64,000 nt of DNA from NCBI GenBank assembly GCA_021801705.1, contig JAJYXP010000046.1, positions 1-64,000 of the forward strand. Reading direction: 5' to 3'. A program made the translations under genes and the position numbers. This stretch comes from Pseudomonadota bacterium (lineage in GTDB: Bacteria > Pseudomonadota > Gammaproteobacteria > Burkholderiales > Sulfuricellaceae). The notes beneath the pieces are model-generated. The model searched no databases. It was not told the origin of the DNA and saw nothing but the letters and a program-made list of their open reading frames with translations. Below, in pieces: positions 53,721-63,672 of this stretch (its first letter is position 1; every line of letters begins with the position of its first letter).

Positions 53721-55124
53721 TTAGGCATTGAGCAATTCAGCCAGTTGGTTTCGGCTGTCGGCGTAATTCACGCGATGGTGCATTCCTTGCTGCAGGAAGG
53801 CATCCAGCATCGGATGAAGCAGGATAGCCTCGTCCAGGAGCAAATCGCTGCCTTTCACATAGGCGCCAACATTGATCAAGTCGCGGCTGCGCTGGAAGCG
53901 GGAGTAGAGCAGCCTAAACCTGCGAACCATGGCCAAATCTTCCGGTTGCAGCAACTCGGTAATTGCCCGGCTGACGGAGGCCTCGATATCTATAGCCGGA
54001 TAATGCCCCTGATCGGAAAGGCTGCGAGACAGCACGATGTGCCCATCGAGTATGGCACGTGCACTGTCGGCGATCGGGTCCTGCTGGTCATCCCCTTCCA
54101 CCAGCACAGTATAAAACGCGGTAATGGACCCCCCCCCCTCCAGACCATTGCCGGCACGCTCAACCAACTGTGGCAGCTTGGCAAACACCGAGGGCGGGTA
54201 ACCTTTGGTTGCCGGCGGCTCGCCAATGGCCAGCGCGATTTCGCGCTGCGCCATGGCGAAGCGTGTGAGCGAATCCATGATCAGCAACACATGCTTGCCC
54301 TGGTCACGAAAATACTCGGCTATCGAGGTGGCATAAGCCGCACCATGAAGCCTCAACAACGGCGGAGTATCGGCCGGCGCGGCAACGACTACTGAGCGAG
54401 CCAAACCAGCGGGACCCAGAATATTCTCGATGAACTCCTTGACCTCGCGGCCACGTTCGCCGATCAAACCGACCACGACCACGTCGGCACTGGTAAACCG
54501 CGCCATCATGCCCAGCAAAATACTTTTGCCAATGCCGCTACCGGCGAACAAGCCCATCCGCTGCCCGCGGCCGACAGTCAGCAGGGCATTGATAGCACGC
54601 ACGCCGACGTCCAGAACCTGATGGATCGGCGCACGGCCAAGGGGATTGCAGGGACGGCAGTGCAACGGCACCTGCTTCTCCAGGTGCAGCGGGCCGAGCA
54701 TATCGAGCGGACGCCCGGCACCATCGAGGATGCGGCCCAGCAAGCCGTCACCCACAGCCACTTGGCGCGCCCTGTCTTGCGAACGACGTCTCTTGTGGGA
54801 GGGGATCACAGCTTGTCCGGAAGCGCGCTGCATCAAGGCATCCACAGGTGTCACTCTGGCGCCGGGCACCAACCCGTAGACGTCGGTGGAAGGCATAAGA
54901 AAAAGTTTTTCTCCTGAGAAACCAACCACTTCAGCATCCACATCATGTCCGCCGGGCAGATGAACAGTGCAACTACTGCCCACCGCGAGCCGCAGCCCTA
55001 CCGCTTCCATCACCAGCCCTGCAACCCGTGTCAGGCGGCCGGTCACAATCCAGGGCTCAACGGCGGCAACCGCTTCGCCGCATTCCAGCAAAAAACCATT
55101 CCAGCGATCAGAGGGAGGCGTCAC
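53721..55124 (-). CDS. fliI: Flagellum-specific ATPase FliI
   Basis: 467 residues, F1-beta-like. Walker [33 protein letters not shown], Walker B region [37 protein letters not shown]. The start is GTG 55124 behind CAGGGA. Energises export together with FliH and FliJ. Confidence 0.97.
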   Translation of the reverse strand: MTPPSDRWNGFLLECGEAVAAVEPWIVTGRLTRVAGLVMEAVGLRLAVGSSCTVHLPGGHDVDAEVVGFSGEKLFLMPSTDVYGLVPGARVTPVDALMQRASGQAVIPSHKRRRSQDRARQVAVGDGLLGRILDGAGRPLDMLGPLHLEKQVPLHCRPCNPLGRAPIHQVLDVGVRAINALLTVGRGQRMGLFAGSGIGKSILLGMMARFTSADVVVVGLIGERGREVKEFIENILGPAGLARSVVVAAPADTPPLLRLHGAAYATSIAEYFRDQGKHVLLIMDSLTRFAMAQREIALAIGEPPATKGYPPSVFAKLPQLVERAGNGLEGGGSITAFYTVLVEGDDQQDPIADSARAILDGHIVLSRSLSDQGHYPAIDIEASVSRAITELLQPEDLAMVRRFRLLYSRFQRSRDLINVGAYVKGSDLLLDEAILLHPMLDAFLQQGMHHRVNYADSRNQLAELLNA

Positions 55125-55171
55125 GACAGGTCCCTGCCCGGCTTGTATGGATGCACCGCCGAGGTGCGTCG

Positions 55172-55792
55172 CTATTCAAGCCAGGCACCTTCACGTCCCA
55201 AGCCGGCAAGTATTCTTTCCCAGCGGATTTCCAGAGTGGCATCAACCTCGCTGTTCACCGTTTCCACCTTGCAACCGCCCCGCTTCACGCGGCTATCGTC
55301 AACAAGCTTCCAGTGAAAGTGATTCAGCTCGTCTTCCATCAGCGATCGCACCAGAGCCGCATCATCCGGATGCAATTTAATGTGCGGGTGCTGACTGGCT
55401 TGGGGCAGGCTGTTCACTGCCTCGCGAATCACAGGCAGGACCAGCTCAGGCCGCACTCTCAAAGCTTCGCGCAGCATTTGTTTGGCAATGTCCAGCGCCA
55501 GGGAAAGCAGGCTCTGCGTCAGTTCCTCGTCAAACCGGTTAAGCGCATCATCCAGTGCCGACATCAGCCGGGACAGCCGCGCCAGTTCGTCATCTGCCTT
55601 GCCCTTGCCTTCCTGGTAACCAGCGGCGAAACCTTCCCGGTAAGCCTGCTGATGGACGTTCTCTATCTCTGCCGCTGTCGGGAGTGCCACAGCATTCTTT
55701 TCGCTGCCCCCTTCTGCCGATCCATCCAGCGAATTCAGCTCCCAACGCTGGTAAGCGCTCAACTGCTCCTTGGGAATGATGTTGCTAGACAA
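55172..55792 (-). CDS. fliH: Flagellar assembly protein FliH
   Basis: 206 residues, regulator of FliI. Conserved part: [20 protein letters not shown] and the C-terminal FliH/V-ATPase E-like domain ([35 protein letters not shown]). Overlaps fliG by eight bases. Confidence 0.95.
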   Translation of the reverse strand: MSSNIIPKEQLSAYQRWELNSLDGSAEGGSEKNAVALPTAAEIENVHQQAYREGFAAGYQEGKGKADDELARLSRLMSALDDALNRFDEELTQSLLSLALDIAKQMLREALRVRPELVLPVIREAVNSLPQASQHPHIKLHPDDAALVRSLMEDELNHFHWKLVDDSRVKRGGCKVETVNSEVDATLEIRWERILAGLGREGAWLE

Positions 55793-56780
55793 AACTTTCC
55801 TCTCCTTTGCCGCCCAGCACTATCTGACCTTCATCAGCGAGCTTGCGCACGACCCGGAGAATTTCCTTCTGCTCCGCCTCAACTTCGCTAACGCGTACCG
55901 GCCCTTTGGCCTCGAGATCGTCGCGCAACATCTCAGCGGCGCGTTGCGACATGTTCTTGAATATTTTCTCGCGCAGTTCCTCGCCCGTGCCCTTGAGCGC
56001 GATGATCAGGGACTCGGACTGCACTTCACGCAACAGCATCTGGATGGATCGGTCATCGAGATCGATCAGATTCTCGAAGACGAACATCTCGTCCTGAATT
56101 TTCTGCGCCAGCTCCGGGTCGTAATCGCGCACGCTGGCGATGATTGCCGTTTCGTTGGCGGTCCCGGAGAAATTGAGGATTTCCGCCGCTGCCCTCACGC
56201 CGCCGAGCACACTCTTCTTGAGGTTGGTGGTACCTGAGAGCAATTTGCTCAGCACATCATTCAATTCCTTGAGTGCGGACGGCTGAATCCCGTCCAGTGT
56301 GGCAATGCGCAGCACCACATCGTTGCGCAGCCGCTCAGTGAAAGAGTTCAACACCTCGCTGGCCTGATCCCGCTCCAGATGAACCAGAATAGTGGCGATA
56401 ATCTGGGGATGCTCGTTCTTGATCAACTCCGCCACGGAAGCTGCATCCATCCACTTCAGGCTCTCAATGCCGGCGGTATCACCCCCGTGCAGAATGCGTT
56501 CTATAATGTTGGCAGCCTTGTCCGAACCCAGCGCCTTGTTTAGCACGCTACGGATATATTCGTCAGAGCCCCCGCCAAGATTGGTTTTCTCGCCTGCCAA
56601 GTACATAAAGTCATCCAGCACCTGCTCCACCTGATCGCGCTTGACGGCGTTCAGGCTGGCCATGGCCGCCCCCAGCTTGTGCACCTCTTTTGGGCTGAGA
56701 TACTTGAAAACTTCAGCCGCCCCCTCCTCACCCAGGGTCATCAGTAAAATGGCGCTCTTATGAATTCCCTCGTCACTCAT
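55785..56780 (-). CDS. fliG: Flagellar motor switch protein FliG
   Basis: 331 residues, three ARM-like helical domains. Conserved EHPQIIATILVHLERDQASEVL (middle) and the C-terminal torque helix DDRSIQMLLREVQSESLIIALKGTGEELREKIFKNMSQRAAEML. Overlaps fliF and fliH by eight bases each. Confidence 0.98.
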   Translation of the reverse strand: MSDEGIHKSAILLMTLGEEGAAEVFKYLSPKEVHKLGAAMASLNAVKRDQVEQVLDDFMYLAGEKTNLGGGSDEYIRSVLNKALGSDKAANIIERILHGGDTAGIESLKWMDAASVAELIKNEHPQIIATILVHLERDQASEVLNSFTERLRNDVVLRIATLDGIQPSALKELNDVLSKLLSGTTNLKKSVLGGVRAAAEILNFSGTANETAIIASVRDYDPELAQKIQDEMFVFENLIDLDDRSIQMLLREVQSESLIIALKGTGEELREKIFKNMSQRAAEMLRDDLEAKGPVRVSEVEAEQKEILRVVRKLADEGQIVLGGKGEESFV

Positions 56781-58386
56781 TACCGCCGATCCACTCCTTG
56801 ACCACTCCTGCCACGATTTTCGGTTCCTGCTTCGCCATTTGCTTGGCCACTGTCAGTTGCTCTTCATAGCCAGCACGCGCTGGACGGGCACCCGACACGC
56901 CTTCTGCCTCAGCCTGTACAGCAGGCCGTGGCGGCGGAGTGGAAAGCTCCTTCAGCAAGGGGCGCAGCACTCCAAACACAAGGAAGAATACCACGGCGGC
57001 GATCAGCAGATTCTTGGCGATCTCCTTGGCCAGCGCAATCATACCCGGATCCTTCCACAACGGAACCGCCGGAACCGTTTCGACAACCGCATTGAACGGG
57101 GCATTCACCACATTGAGCGTATCTCCCCGCTGCTGCCTGTAGCCCATGGCCTCTTTGACGAGATTGCTGATTTGCGCCATTTCAGCAGCGGACAAGGGCT
57201 TGACGCTAATTTTCCCGTCCTTCTCCACCGTCTTCTTGAAATTCACCACCACCGCCACCGACAGGCGCTTGACGCCCCCCACCGGCAGCTTTACATGCTG
57301 TATGGTTTTATCCAGCTCGTAATTGACTGTTGACTCCCTGTAGCCGCTGCCGCCTGGAGGCTGAGCAGTTACCGCAGCCGCAGTTGCGGCGGCTGGAGCC
57401 GTGACCGGTGCGATAGCCGCACCAGGGGGCTGGTTGGATAAGGCGCCGGGCACGCCGCCAGCCACCTGGCCGGCTCCGCCGCTCTCGCTGCTCTGCTGGC
57501 TGCGGATTGCCGCAAGCGGCGGTGTAGGATTGGGTTTAAAGGTTTCCGCAGTCTGTTCGGTCTGCGAAAAATCCAGCTCGGCCGCAACTTGTGCCCGCAC
57601 ATTGTCTATACCGGTAATCGGGCTGAGAATATTTTCGATGCGCTTGACGAAGCTCTGCTCGACCTGGCGCAAATATTCCAACTGGCTCGGGTCGAGGCCG
57701 GCATTTTCCTTGCCTTCTGATGAAGCGCTCAACAGGTTGCCGTTCTGATCGATGACCGTCACATTTTTGATTGGCAGATTCGGCACACTGCTTGATACCA
57801 GGTGGATGATCCCGCTGACCTGACCCTTGTCAAGCTCCCTGCCTGGATGAAGGCTGACGAGCACGGAAGCGCTGGGTTTTTGCTGTTCGCGGGTAAAAAC
57901 CGAAGCCCTCGGGATGGCAAGATGAACGCGCGCACCCTGAACGGCGGAAAGCGACTGGATGGAACGCGTCAGCTCCCCCTCCAGGCCGCGCTGGTAATTG
58001 ACTTGCTCGAGAAACTGGCTGGTACCCAGTTTCTGTGCTTCCATCAACTCGAAGCCGACTACGCTGCCCTTGGGAAGACCCTGGGATGCGAGGCGCAAAC
58101 GCACATCATAAACCTGGCTGGCGGCGACCAGAATGGCGCCGCCGCCTTCCGCCATCTTGTAGGGCACGTTCATCTGCTGCAGAGAATTGATGATTGCGCC
58201 CCCATCCCGGTCGGAAAGGTTGCTGTAAAGAACCCGGTAATCCGGCGTCTGCGACCATATCCAGGCGCCCGTGATCAGTGCAATGGCGGCAGCCAATCCT
58301 AGCATCAGGCCCAGCTTTTGTCCGCTGGATAACCGGTTGAGCTCTCTTAAACGGGCAATAAGCGATTGCTGTGATGCGACAGCCAT
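56773..58386 (-). CDS. fliF: Flagellar MS-ring protein FliF
   Basis: 537 residues. N-terminal membrane helix (LGLMLGLAAAIALITGAWIW), RBM1/2 with DYRVLYSNLSDRDGGAIINSLQQMNVPYK, long periplasmic part with Pro/Ala-rich segment near 310-370, second helix (IALAKEIAKNLLIAAVVFFLVFGVLRPLLK) and FliG-binding tail. Starts at 58386, 110 bases after fliE. Confidence 0.98.
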   Translation of the reverse strand: MAVASQQSLIARLRELNRLSSGQKLGLMLGLAAAIALITGAWIWSQTPDYRVLYSNLSDRDGGAIINSLQQMNVPYKMAEGGGAILVAASQVYDVRLRLASQGLPKGSVVGFELMEAQKLGTSQFLEQVNYQRGLEGELTRSIQSLSAVQGARVHLAIPRASVFTREQQKPSASVLVSLHPGRELDKGQVSGIIHLVSSSVPNLPIKNVTVIDQNGNLLSASSEGKENAGLDPSQLEYLRQVEQSFVKRIENILSPITGIDNVRAQVAAELDFSQTEQTAETFKPNPTPPLAAIRSQQSSESGGAGQVAGGVPGALSNQPPGAAIAPVTAPAAATAAAVTAQPPGGSGYRESTVNYELDKTIQHVKLPVGGVKRLSVAVVVNFKKTVEKDGKISVKPLSAAEMAQISNLVKEAMGYRQQRGDTLNVVNAPFNAVVETVPAVPLWKDPGMIALAKEIAKNLLIAAVVFFLVFGVLRPLLKELSTPPPRPAVQAEAEGVSGARPARAGYEEQLTVAKQMAKQEPKIVAGVVKEWIGGNE

Positions 58387-58496
58387 ATTGTTTTACGCCT
58401 TGCCTCCGACTCGCGGGTAATGAGGTTTTTCGAGATTTTGAACCCTGCCCCGGAATGGGGATACAGCGATGCCAAGCAACGTGCATCGCATCCCGG

Positions 58497-58814
58497 TCAC
58501 ACTTGCATGCTCATGACTTCATGGTAAGCCGATACCAGCTTGTTGCGCACCTGCACCATGGTCTGGAAGGAAATATTGGCCTTTTGCAGGGAAATCATCA
58601 CCTCCTGAAGATTGGCACTGGGGTCGCCCTGCTCGAACGCTTTGGCCAGGTTGGAAGCGTCCTGTTGCGCGCCATTTGTCTGATCCAGAGAGGATTTAAG
58701 AAGCGCGGCAAAATCCGCGCCCTCCGCCGGTGCCGACAACGGCTCCGCACCCGCGGCAAGCGTCGATGCAGCGCGCAACTGGCCGAGCAACTGGTCTATT
58801 CCCTGCGTATTCAT
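58497..58814 (-). CDS. fliE: Flagellar hook-basal body protein FliE
   Basis: 105 residues. FliE pattern: DFAALLKSSLDQTNGAQQDASNLAKAFEQGDPSANLQEVMISLQKANISFQTMVQVRNKLVSAYHEVMSMQV. It links the MS ring to the rod. First gene of the fliE-fliK operon, behind a sigma-54-type promoter. Confidence 0.97.
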   Translation of the reverse strand: MNTQGIDQLLGQLRAASTLAAGAEPLSAPAEGADFAALLKSSLDQTNGAQQDASNLAKAFEQGDPSANLQEVMISLQKANISFQTMVQVRNKLVSAYHEVMSMQV

Positions 58815-58894
58815 AGTCTTCAGGCCTCCAGCTCGAATTATAGCCGTTTATCCATCTCGGCGATCATTTTTTTGCTCGCCGCCACCCGAAATAT

Positions 58895-58912
58895 AAGCAT
58901 ATTCTGTGCCTA
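58895..58912 (-). promoter_or_regulatory. Sigma-54-type promoter of fliE operon
   Basis: On the minus strand AGGCAC-N7-TGC reads with the GG (58910-58909) and GC (58898-58897) doublets exactly ten bases apart, close to the TGGCAC-N5-TTGC consensus. It is about 83 bases upstream of fliE. The next gene upstream encodes a sigma-54 activator of the FleR class. Confidence 0.65.
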
Positions 58913-58937
58913 TGCATAGCCGAAACAGGGAACGGCG

Positions 58938-60269
58938 TCATTGCCCGCCCCCGCCATTTTCCTCCCGGTACTGCTGGAGCTTATAACGCAAGGTGCGCTC
59001 GCTCATGCCCAATTTCTCCGCAGCAAGCTTGCGCGAACCGTTGGCCAATGCCAGCGTTTCCAGAATATGCGCCCGCTCCAGCGTTTTCATATCCACCGTG
59101 CCACCGGCGACCGGCGATTCCTGCCGTGGCGAGCCCAATCTGGTTTTCGGAAGGAGCAGGTATTCCGCTTCAAGCACCTCGCCCGGAGACAGAATCAATG
59201 CGCGCTGAATGACATTTTCAAGCTCTCGGATGTTACCCGGCCAGGCATATTGCGTCAATTGCCCGGCAGTTGCTGGTGACAAGCCGATTCCCGGGCGTCC
59301 GAGCGCGGCACCGAGCCGGTCGGCCAGATGCCGCGCCAACGGAACGATATCCGCCCGCCGCTCCCGCAACGGCGGCAATTCGACAGGAAATACGTTGAGG
59401 CGGTAATACAAATCCTCGCGGAAATCGCCGCGCGCGACGGCATCGGCCATCTCACGGTTGGAAGTGGCGATAATCCGGATATCAAGCGGAATGGTTTTGG
59501 TGCCGCCGACGCGCTCCACCTCGCGCTCTTGCAAAACCCGCAGCAGCTTGGCCTGAAGCGGAAGCGGCATCTCCGAAACCTCGTCCAGCAGCAGGGTGCC
59601 GCCCTGCGCCTGCTCGAACTTGCCGGCATGGGCTTGAGCGGCGCCGGTGAAAGCACCCTTTTCATAGCCGAACAGGGTGGCCTCGAGCAGATTTTCAGGA
59701 ATCGCGGCACAGTTGATAGCCACGAACGGCTCATTGGCGCGCGGGCTGTGGCGGTGAATGAAGCGCGCCATGACCTCCTTGCCGCAACCCGACTCGCCAG
59801 TGATCATGACGGTCGCATTGGTAGCGGCAACTTTCCGTGCCAAAGCGAGCAATTCGCTCATGCGCGGATCCACGCTCTGCATCTCCGAACCATCTGCCGG
59901 ATGCGCGGAAAGCATGTAGCGCACCACCTCGGCCAGCAACCGATCCGGCTCAAACGGCTTGGTCAGGTAAGTGCAAGCGCCCGCGCGCATCGCCTCCACC
60001 GCCTTGTCGATCATGCCGTACGCGGTCATCAGCAGCACCGGAACCCCCGGATGAGCCGACTTGATTTCGCGCAGGAGGGTGTGCCCATCCATGGGGTGCA
60101 TCTGCACATCCGTCACCACCAGGCCGACCCGGCGCCTGCCCAATATTGCCAGCGCGGCAGGACCGTCCGCCGCATCCAGCACCTCGTAGCCGGCCAGGCC
60201 GAGCGTATCGCACAAGGCCTCGCGCAGGTCTTTATCGTCTTCAACAATCAGGATGGGTAATGTTTTCAT
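58938..60269 (-). CDS. fleR: Sigma-54-dependent flagellar response regulator (FleR/FlrC-like)
   Basis: 443 residues, NtrC class. Receiver domain LPILIVEDDKDLREALCDTL with phospho-acceptor Asp in VVTDVQMHPMDG. AAA+ domain: GESGCGKEVMARFIH, GAFTGA (sigma-54 contact), GGTLLLDEVSEMPL. C-terminal Fis-type helix-turn-helix GSRKLAAEKLGMSERTLRYKLQQYRE. It lies between fliE and a kinase gene, 17 bases from the latter; the FleS-FleR pair drives mid-class flagellar genes in Pseudomonas. FlrC is the Vibrio name. Confidence 0.93.
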   Translation of the reverse strand: MKTLPILIVEDDKDLREALCDTLGLAGYEVLDAADGPAALAILGRRRVGLVVTDVQMHPMDGHTLLREIKSAHPGVPVLLMTAYGMIDKAVEAMRAGACTYLTKPFEPDRLLAEVVRYMLSAHPADGSEMQSVDPRMSELLALARKVAATNATVMITGESGCGKEVMARFIHRHSPRANEPFVAINCAAIPENLLEATLFGYEKGAFTGAAQAHAGKFEQAQGGTLLLDEVSEMPLPLQAKLLRVLQEREVERVGGTKTIPLDIRIIATSNREMADAVARGDFREDLYYRLNVFPVELPPLRERRADIVPLARHLADRLGAALGRPGIGLSPATAGQLTQYAWPGNIRELENVIQRALILSPGEVLEAEYLLLPKTRLGSPRQESPVAGGTVDMKTLERAHILETLALANGSRKLAAEKLGMSERTLRYKLQQYREENGGGGQ

Positions 60270-60286
60270 CGCTGTGCAACTTCAAA

Positions 60287-61459
60287 TTATTGCGCCTTGG
60301 GCAGCCACAGGCTGAATTCGCTGCCACAGCCCGGCATCGATCTGACCCGAACTTCCCCCCTGTGCGCCTCCGCCACACCACGCACGATCGCCAAGCCCAA
60401 TCCGGTGCCATCGGTACGGGTCGTATAGAAGGGCTCGAACAAACGCTCCTGAGTTGCGGCATCAATGCCTTTGCCGCTGTCACTCACGGTCAGGACCAGG
60501 AAATTGCCCTCTCCAATCGCGCCCCTCAACGCCACCCTCCCCCCTTCAGAGCAAGCCTGCATGGCATTTTCCAGCAGGTTGAGCAAGGCGCCTGTGAGGG
60601 CCTTGCGACTGCCCAGAACGGCAGCTCCCCGGCTGTCGTCTTCGACGCTGAAAACAAGCCCGTGCCCGGCCATTTGCGGCTCCATCACCTGCTGTAATTC
60701 AGCCAGCAGGGACGACACCTGCACCATATCATGCCCTCCGCTCTCTCCTTTCACGAACATCAGCATGTCCTGGATCAGGTGCTCGAGATGGCGCAGGCGC
60801 GCCAACACCCTGTCGGCGAAGCGAACCCGCTCGCTTTCAGGCAGGCCAGGCCTGTTCAGGTGGGCCGTATAGAGCAAGGCGGTAGCCAGCGGCGTGCGTA
60901 ACTGGTGCGCCAGCCCCGCCGCCATTTCGCCCATGGAAGAGAGTCTTTGGTGTCGCTGCAACTCGTGTTGCATGGCATAGGCTTCGGTCATGTCGTGGAT
61001 CAGCAGCACCTGCCCTCCGGCGGCATCCAGCGGGCTGCTGGAGATGCTGACCCGGCGCCGCACCCGCGCTCCATCGACCTCGGCGATATCCCATTCGTGC
61101 GGCACCACAGTCTGAACCAGCGCATGCGCCACGACCTCTGACCACGGCCGATCTGTCAGCGACTCGCCAAGCAGCCCACTGGCCATCGGATTGGCCTCCA
61201 TGACCACGCCCCGCTGATCCAGCACCACCACCCCTGCCGGCATGGCGGCAAGCAAGTGGCCCAGGCGTTGCGACAGCGCCTCCTTTTCCAACAATTGACG
61301 GCGCAGCTCCCCGTTAGCCACTGCCAGCTCGCCCGTCAGATACTCCACCTGTTGCTGTAATTCCTGATAGGCATCGGTCAACTGTGCCGAGGCCTGGTTA
61401 AACAGGGAGAAAGCCTGCTCCAGCTCTTTCGGATCAACATATGTAGGGGATTTAGACAA
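60287..61459 (-). CDS. fleS: Flagellar sensor histidine kinase (FleS/FlrB-like)
   Basis: 390 residues, soluble (no membrane helix). Coiled-coil N-terminus, PAS domain (MPAGVVVLDQRGVVMEANPMASGLLG), H-box GEMAAGLAHQLRTPLATAL, N-box LLNLLENAMQACSEG, and G-boxes LTVSDSGKGIDA and GTGLGLAIVRGV. Pairs with the response regulator immediately downstream. Signal unknown; FleS/FlrB-type kinases are thought to sense the state of the assembling flagellum. Confidence 0.92.
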   Translation of the reverse strand: MSKSPTYVDPKELEQAFSLFNQASAQLTDAYQELQQQVEYLTGELAVANGELRRQLLEKEALSQRLGHLLAAMPAGVVVLDQRGVVMEANPMASGLLGESLTDRPWSEVVAHALVQTVVPHEWDIAEVDGARVRRRVSISSSPLDAAGGQVLLIHDMTEAYAMQHELQRHQRLSSMGEMAAGLAHQLRTPLATALLYTAHLNRPGLPESERVRFADRVLARLRHLEHLIQDMLMFVKGESGGHDMVQVSSLLAELQQVMEPQMAGHGLVFSVEDDSRGAAVLGSRKALTGALLNLLENAMQACSEGGRVALRGAIGEGNFLVLTVSDSGKGIDAATQERLFEPFYTTRTDGTGLGLAIVRGVAEAHRGEVRVRSMPGCGSEFSLWLPKAQ

Positions 61460-61685
61460 GGCTGCTTAAGCTCCACGACCGAATTTGTGCCGGAATAATA
61501 CCGTAACTGATCAGATTCTTGTTGAATGTAATATACTGATCGCCGATGACTGCGATATGATTATCTTGCGCATTTGCAACAATTAAGGCCAACCGGTTTA
61601 AATTATTTCGGTAAAATGTGTCCGGCAACAGCACAATAACATGACACGGCAACCCTGAGGACATGGCACTGACAATCGCAATCAT
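61452..61685 (-). CDS. Doubtful small open frame upstream of fleS
   Basis: 77 residues (MIAIVSAMSSGLPCHVIVLL then PDTFYRNNLNRLALIVANAQ), ending in an eight-base overlap with fleS, as coupled genes do. Ribosome site GGGGCAG is fair. Composition (many Asn, Ile, Tyr) differs from neighbours and no family is known, so it may be spurious. Confidence 0.3.
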   Translation of the reverse strand: MIAIVSAMSSGLPCHVIVLLPDTFYRNNLNRLALIVANAQDNHIAVIGDQYITFNKNLISYGIIPAQIRSWSLSSLV

Positions 61686-61761
61686 CTGCCCCAACTGCCT
61701 GGTTACCCGCCATCTCTGACTGAGACATGGGTTCAGCGCTTATTCACGGAGAATAATCCAG
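61460..61761. other. Gap between divergent fleS and cheV
   Basis: About 300 bases with promoters for both directions expected. A GCCGATGA (61542-61549) resembles a sigma-28 -10 box but its -35 is poor. TGGCAC at 61664 resembles a sigma-54 -24 element with the wrong spacing. GGAG before cheV (61748-61751) is the ribosome site. No RNA gene was seen. Confidence 0.4.
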
Positions 61762-62718
61762 ATGTCAGAACTGTTGAAAAGCATCGACGCACGCACCAAG
61801 CTGGCCGGCACCAACAAGCTGGAGATCCTGCTCTTCACCCTGGGCATGGACAGCCGTACCGGTCGCAAGGAAACGTTTGGCGTCAACGTATTCAAGGTAA
61901 GGGAAGTCATGCGGGTACCGGAAATCACGCATGCGCCCGAGATGCCCTCTTCGGTCGAAGGCATGGTCAGCCTGCGCGGCGTGCTGGTACCTGTGGTGGA
62001 CCTGGTGAAATATACCGGAGTGGAAAGCAGCACCAAGCCGGAAATCATGATCGTCACCGAGTACAATGGCCATACTCAGGGCTTTCTGGTGGATGCGGTC
62101 GACACTATTCTGCGCCTCGACTGGTCGGCCATGCGCGTTCCTCCCGAAATGCTGGCGGCAAAAATGGGCGGCCTGGTCACCGCGGTAACGGAACTGCCGG
62201 ATGGCCGCCTGGTAATGATGATGGACGTGGAAAAAGTACTCTCCGAAACCAGCCACTATGACGACGACTTCCTGTTCACCAACATCAAACCGCTTGAACT
62301 CCATGATCGCACGGTGTTCTTCGCGGACGACTCGTCTGTCGCCAGAAACCAGATCAAACGCACGCTGGACGTCATGAACATCCGCCATATCAGTGCCAAC
62401 AATGGCAGGCAAGCCTGGGAAGAGCTGCAGAAAATCGCCGCCCAAGCCGAAACAGCCCGACTCCCCGTCACCGACTTCATTCAGCTGATCCTGACCGATG
62501 TCGAAATGCCGGAAATGGATGGCTATGTCCTGACCAAAAATATCAAGAACGACCACCGTTTTGCCGGCATCCCGGTAATCATGCATTCCTCCCTGAGCAG
62601 CATCGCCAACCAGCAGCTTGGCCGGGCGGTCGGCGTGGACGACTATGTTCCAAAATTCGAACCGCAAAAATTGGCGGTCATCCTTGCCAAACTGTTAAGC
62701 GAACCAGTTCAAAAATAA
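61762..62718 (+). CDS. cheV: Chemotaxis coupling protein CheV (first copy)
   Basis: 318 residues. N-terminal CheW-like domain (ILLFTLGMD...FGVNVFKVREVMRVPEITHAPEMPSSVEGMVSLRGVLVPVVDL) and C-terminal receiver with TVFFADDSSVARNQIKRTLD and the phospho-acceptor in LILTDVEMPEMDGYVL. Couples receptors to CheA and adapts by phosphorylation. Followed by a second cheV 12 bases later. Confidence 0.96.
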   Translation: MSELLKSIDARTKLAGTNKLEILLFTLGMDSRTGRKETFGVNVFKVREVMRVPEITHAPEMPSSVEGMVSLRGVLVPVVDLVKYTGVESSTKPEIMIVTEYNGHTQGFLVDAVDTILRLDWSAMRVPPEMLAAKMGGLVTAVTELPDGRLVMMMDVEKVLSETSHYDDDFLFTNIKPLELHDRTVFFADDSSVARNQIKRTLDVMNIRHISANNGRQAWEELQKIAAQAETARLPVTDFIQLILTDVEMPEMDGYVLTKNIKNDHRFAGIPVIMHSSLSSIANQQLGRAVGVDDYVPKFEPQKLAVILAKLLSEPVQK

Positions 62719-62730
62719 GGGAGGAATCGC

Positions 62731-63663
62731 ATGGAAAATAATAATCCGCTCCTCGACTCGGTGGACGCCAGGACCAAATTGGCCGGCTTCAATAAAATGG
62801 AAATCCTGCTTTTCTCATTGGGAAGCGGAGAAATTTTCGGCATCAACGTGTTCAAAGTGCGCGAAGTCAGCCAGACCCCAAAAATCACCAAATCACCCAA
62901 CATGCCAAGCGGCGTGGAGGGGGTGATTTCCCTGCGCGGCAACATCATCCCTGTCATATCCCTGGCCAAATTCATCCATCTCGACGATGCGCCTGAAGAT
63001 ACCGGCCATACCATGATCGTCACCGAATACAGCCGCCACACCCAGGGCTTCCTGGTGCATGACGTCGATCGCATCATCCGTGTCGACTGGGACAAGGTAA
63101 AACCGCCGCAATCCATGCTGGCAGGCCAGGAAGGACTGATCACGGCAATCACGGAGCTGCCTGACGGAAAACTGGTTTCCATCCTCGACGTCGAACAGAT
63201 CCTGGCCAATACCATCGGCATCGAAGCCGTACCGGAACTTGCCCCGATCGAAACGGAAACAGAGCAGTCGATTTTCTTTGCCGACGACTCCGCGGTGGCG
63301 CGCAAGGAAATCATCATGGTGCTGGACAAGATGGGCGTCAAATACCAGCAGGCCACCAACGGCCTGGAAGCATGGGAAAAGCTGCAGAGCCTGGCCGCGC
63401 GCGCCCATCAGGATGGCGCCACGCTGCACGATCTGGTCAGAATCGTCCTGGTGGATGCGGAAATGCCGGAAATGGATGGTTACGTTCTGACAAAAAACAT
63501 CAAGGCGGACCAGCGCTTCGAAGGCATCCCGGTAGTGATGCACTCATCGCTATCATCGGAGGCCAACCGCGACATGGGCAAACGCGTCGGCGTGGATGCC
63601 TATGTCGCCAAATTCGACCCGGCTGTACTGGCCGATACCTTGCGCCCCTTATTACTCAGATAG
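62731..63663 (+). CDS. cheV: Chemotaxis coupling protein CheV (second copy)
   Basis: 310 residues, same domain order: CheW-like (EILLFSLGSGEIFGINVFKVREVSQTPKITKSPNMPSGVEG) then receiver (SIFFADDSAVARKEIIMVLDKMGV, IVLVDAEMPEMDGYVLTKNI). Clearly a tandem duplicate, with diverged CheW surface and a nine-residue shorter N-terminal loop. GGGAGG stands before the ATG. Confidence 0.96.
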   Translation: MENNNPLLDSVDARTKLAGFNKMEILLFSLGSGEIFGINVFKVREVSQTPKITKSPNMPSGVEGVISLRGNIIPVISLAKFIHLDDAPEDTGHTMIVTEYSRHTQGFLVHDVDRIIRVDWDKVKPPQSMLAGQEGLITAITELPDGKLVSILDVEQILANTIGIEAVPELAPIETETEQSIFFADDSAVARKEIIMVLDKMGVKYQQATNGLEAWEKLQSLAARAHQDGATLHDLVRIVLVDAEMPEMDGYVLTKNIKADQRFEGIPVVMHSSLSSEANRDMGKRVGVDAYVAKFDPAVLADTLRPLLLR

Positions 63664-63672
63664 GTTCGCGTC

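Noticed and set aside
61523-61549. Sigma-28 promoter for cheV
   Set aside because: The -10 box GCCGATGA is good but the -35 region matches only four of eight bases, and it is 210 bases from the gene.
61664-61680. TGGCAC...GC as a sigma-54 promoter for cheV
   Set aside because: The GG and GC doublets are 11 bases apart instead of 10.
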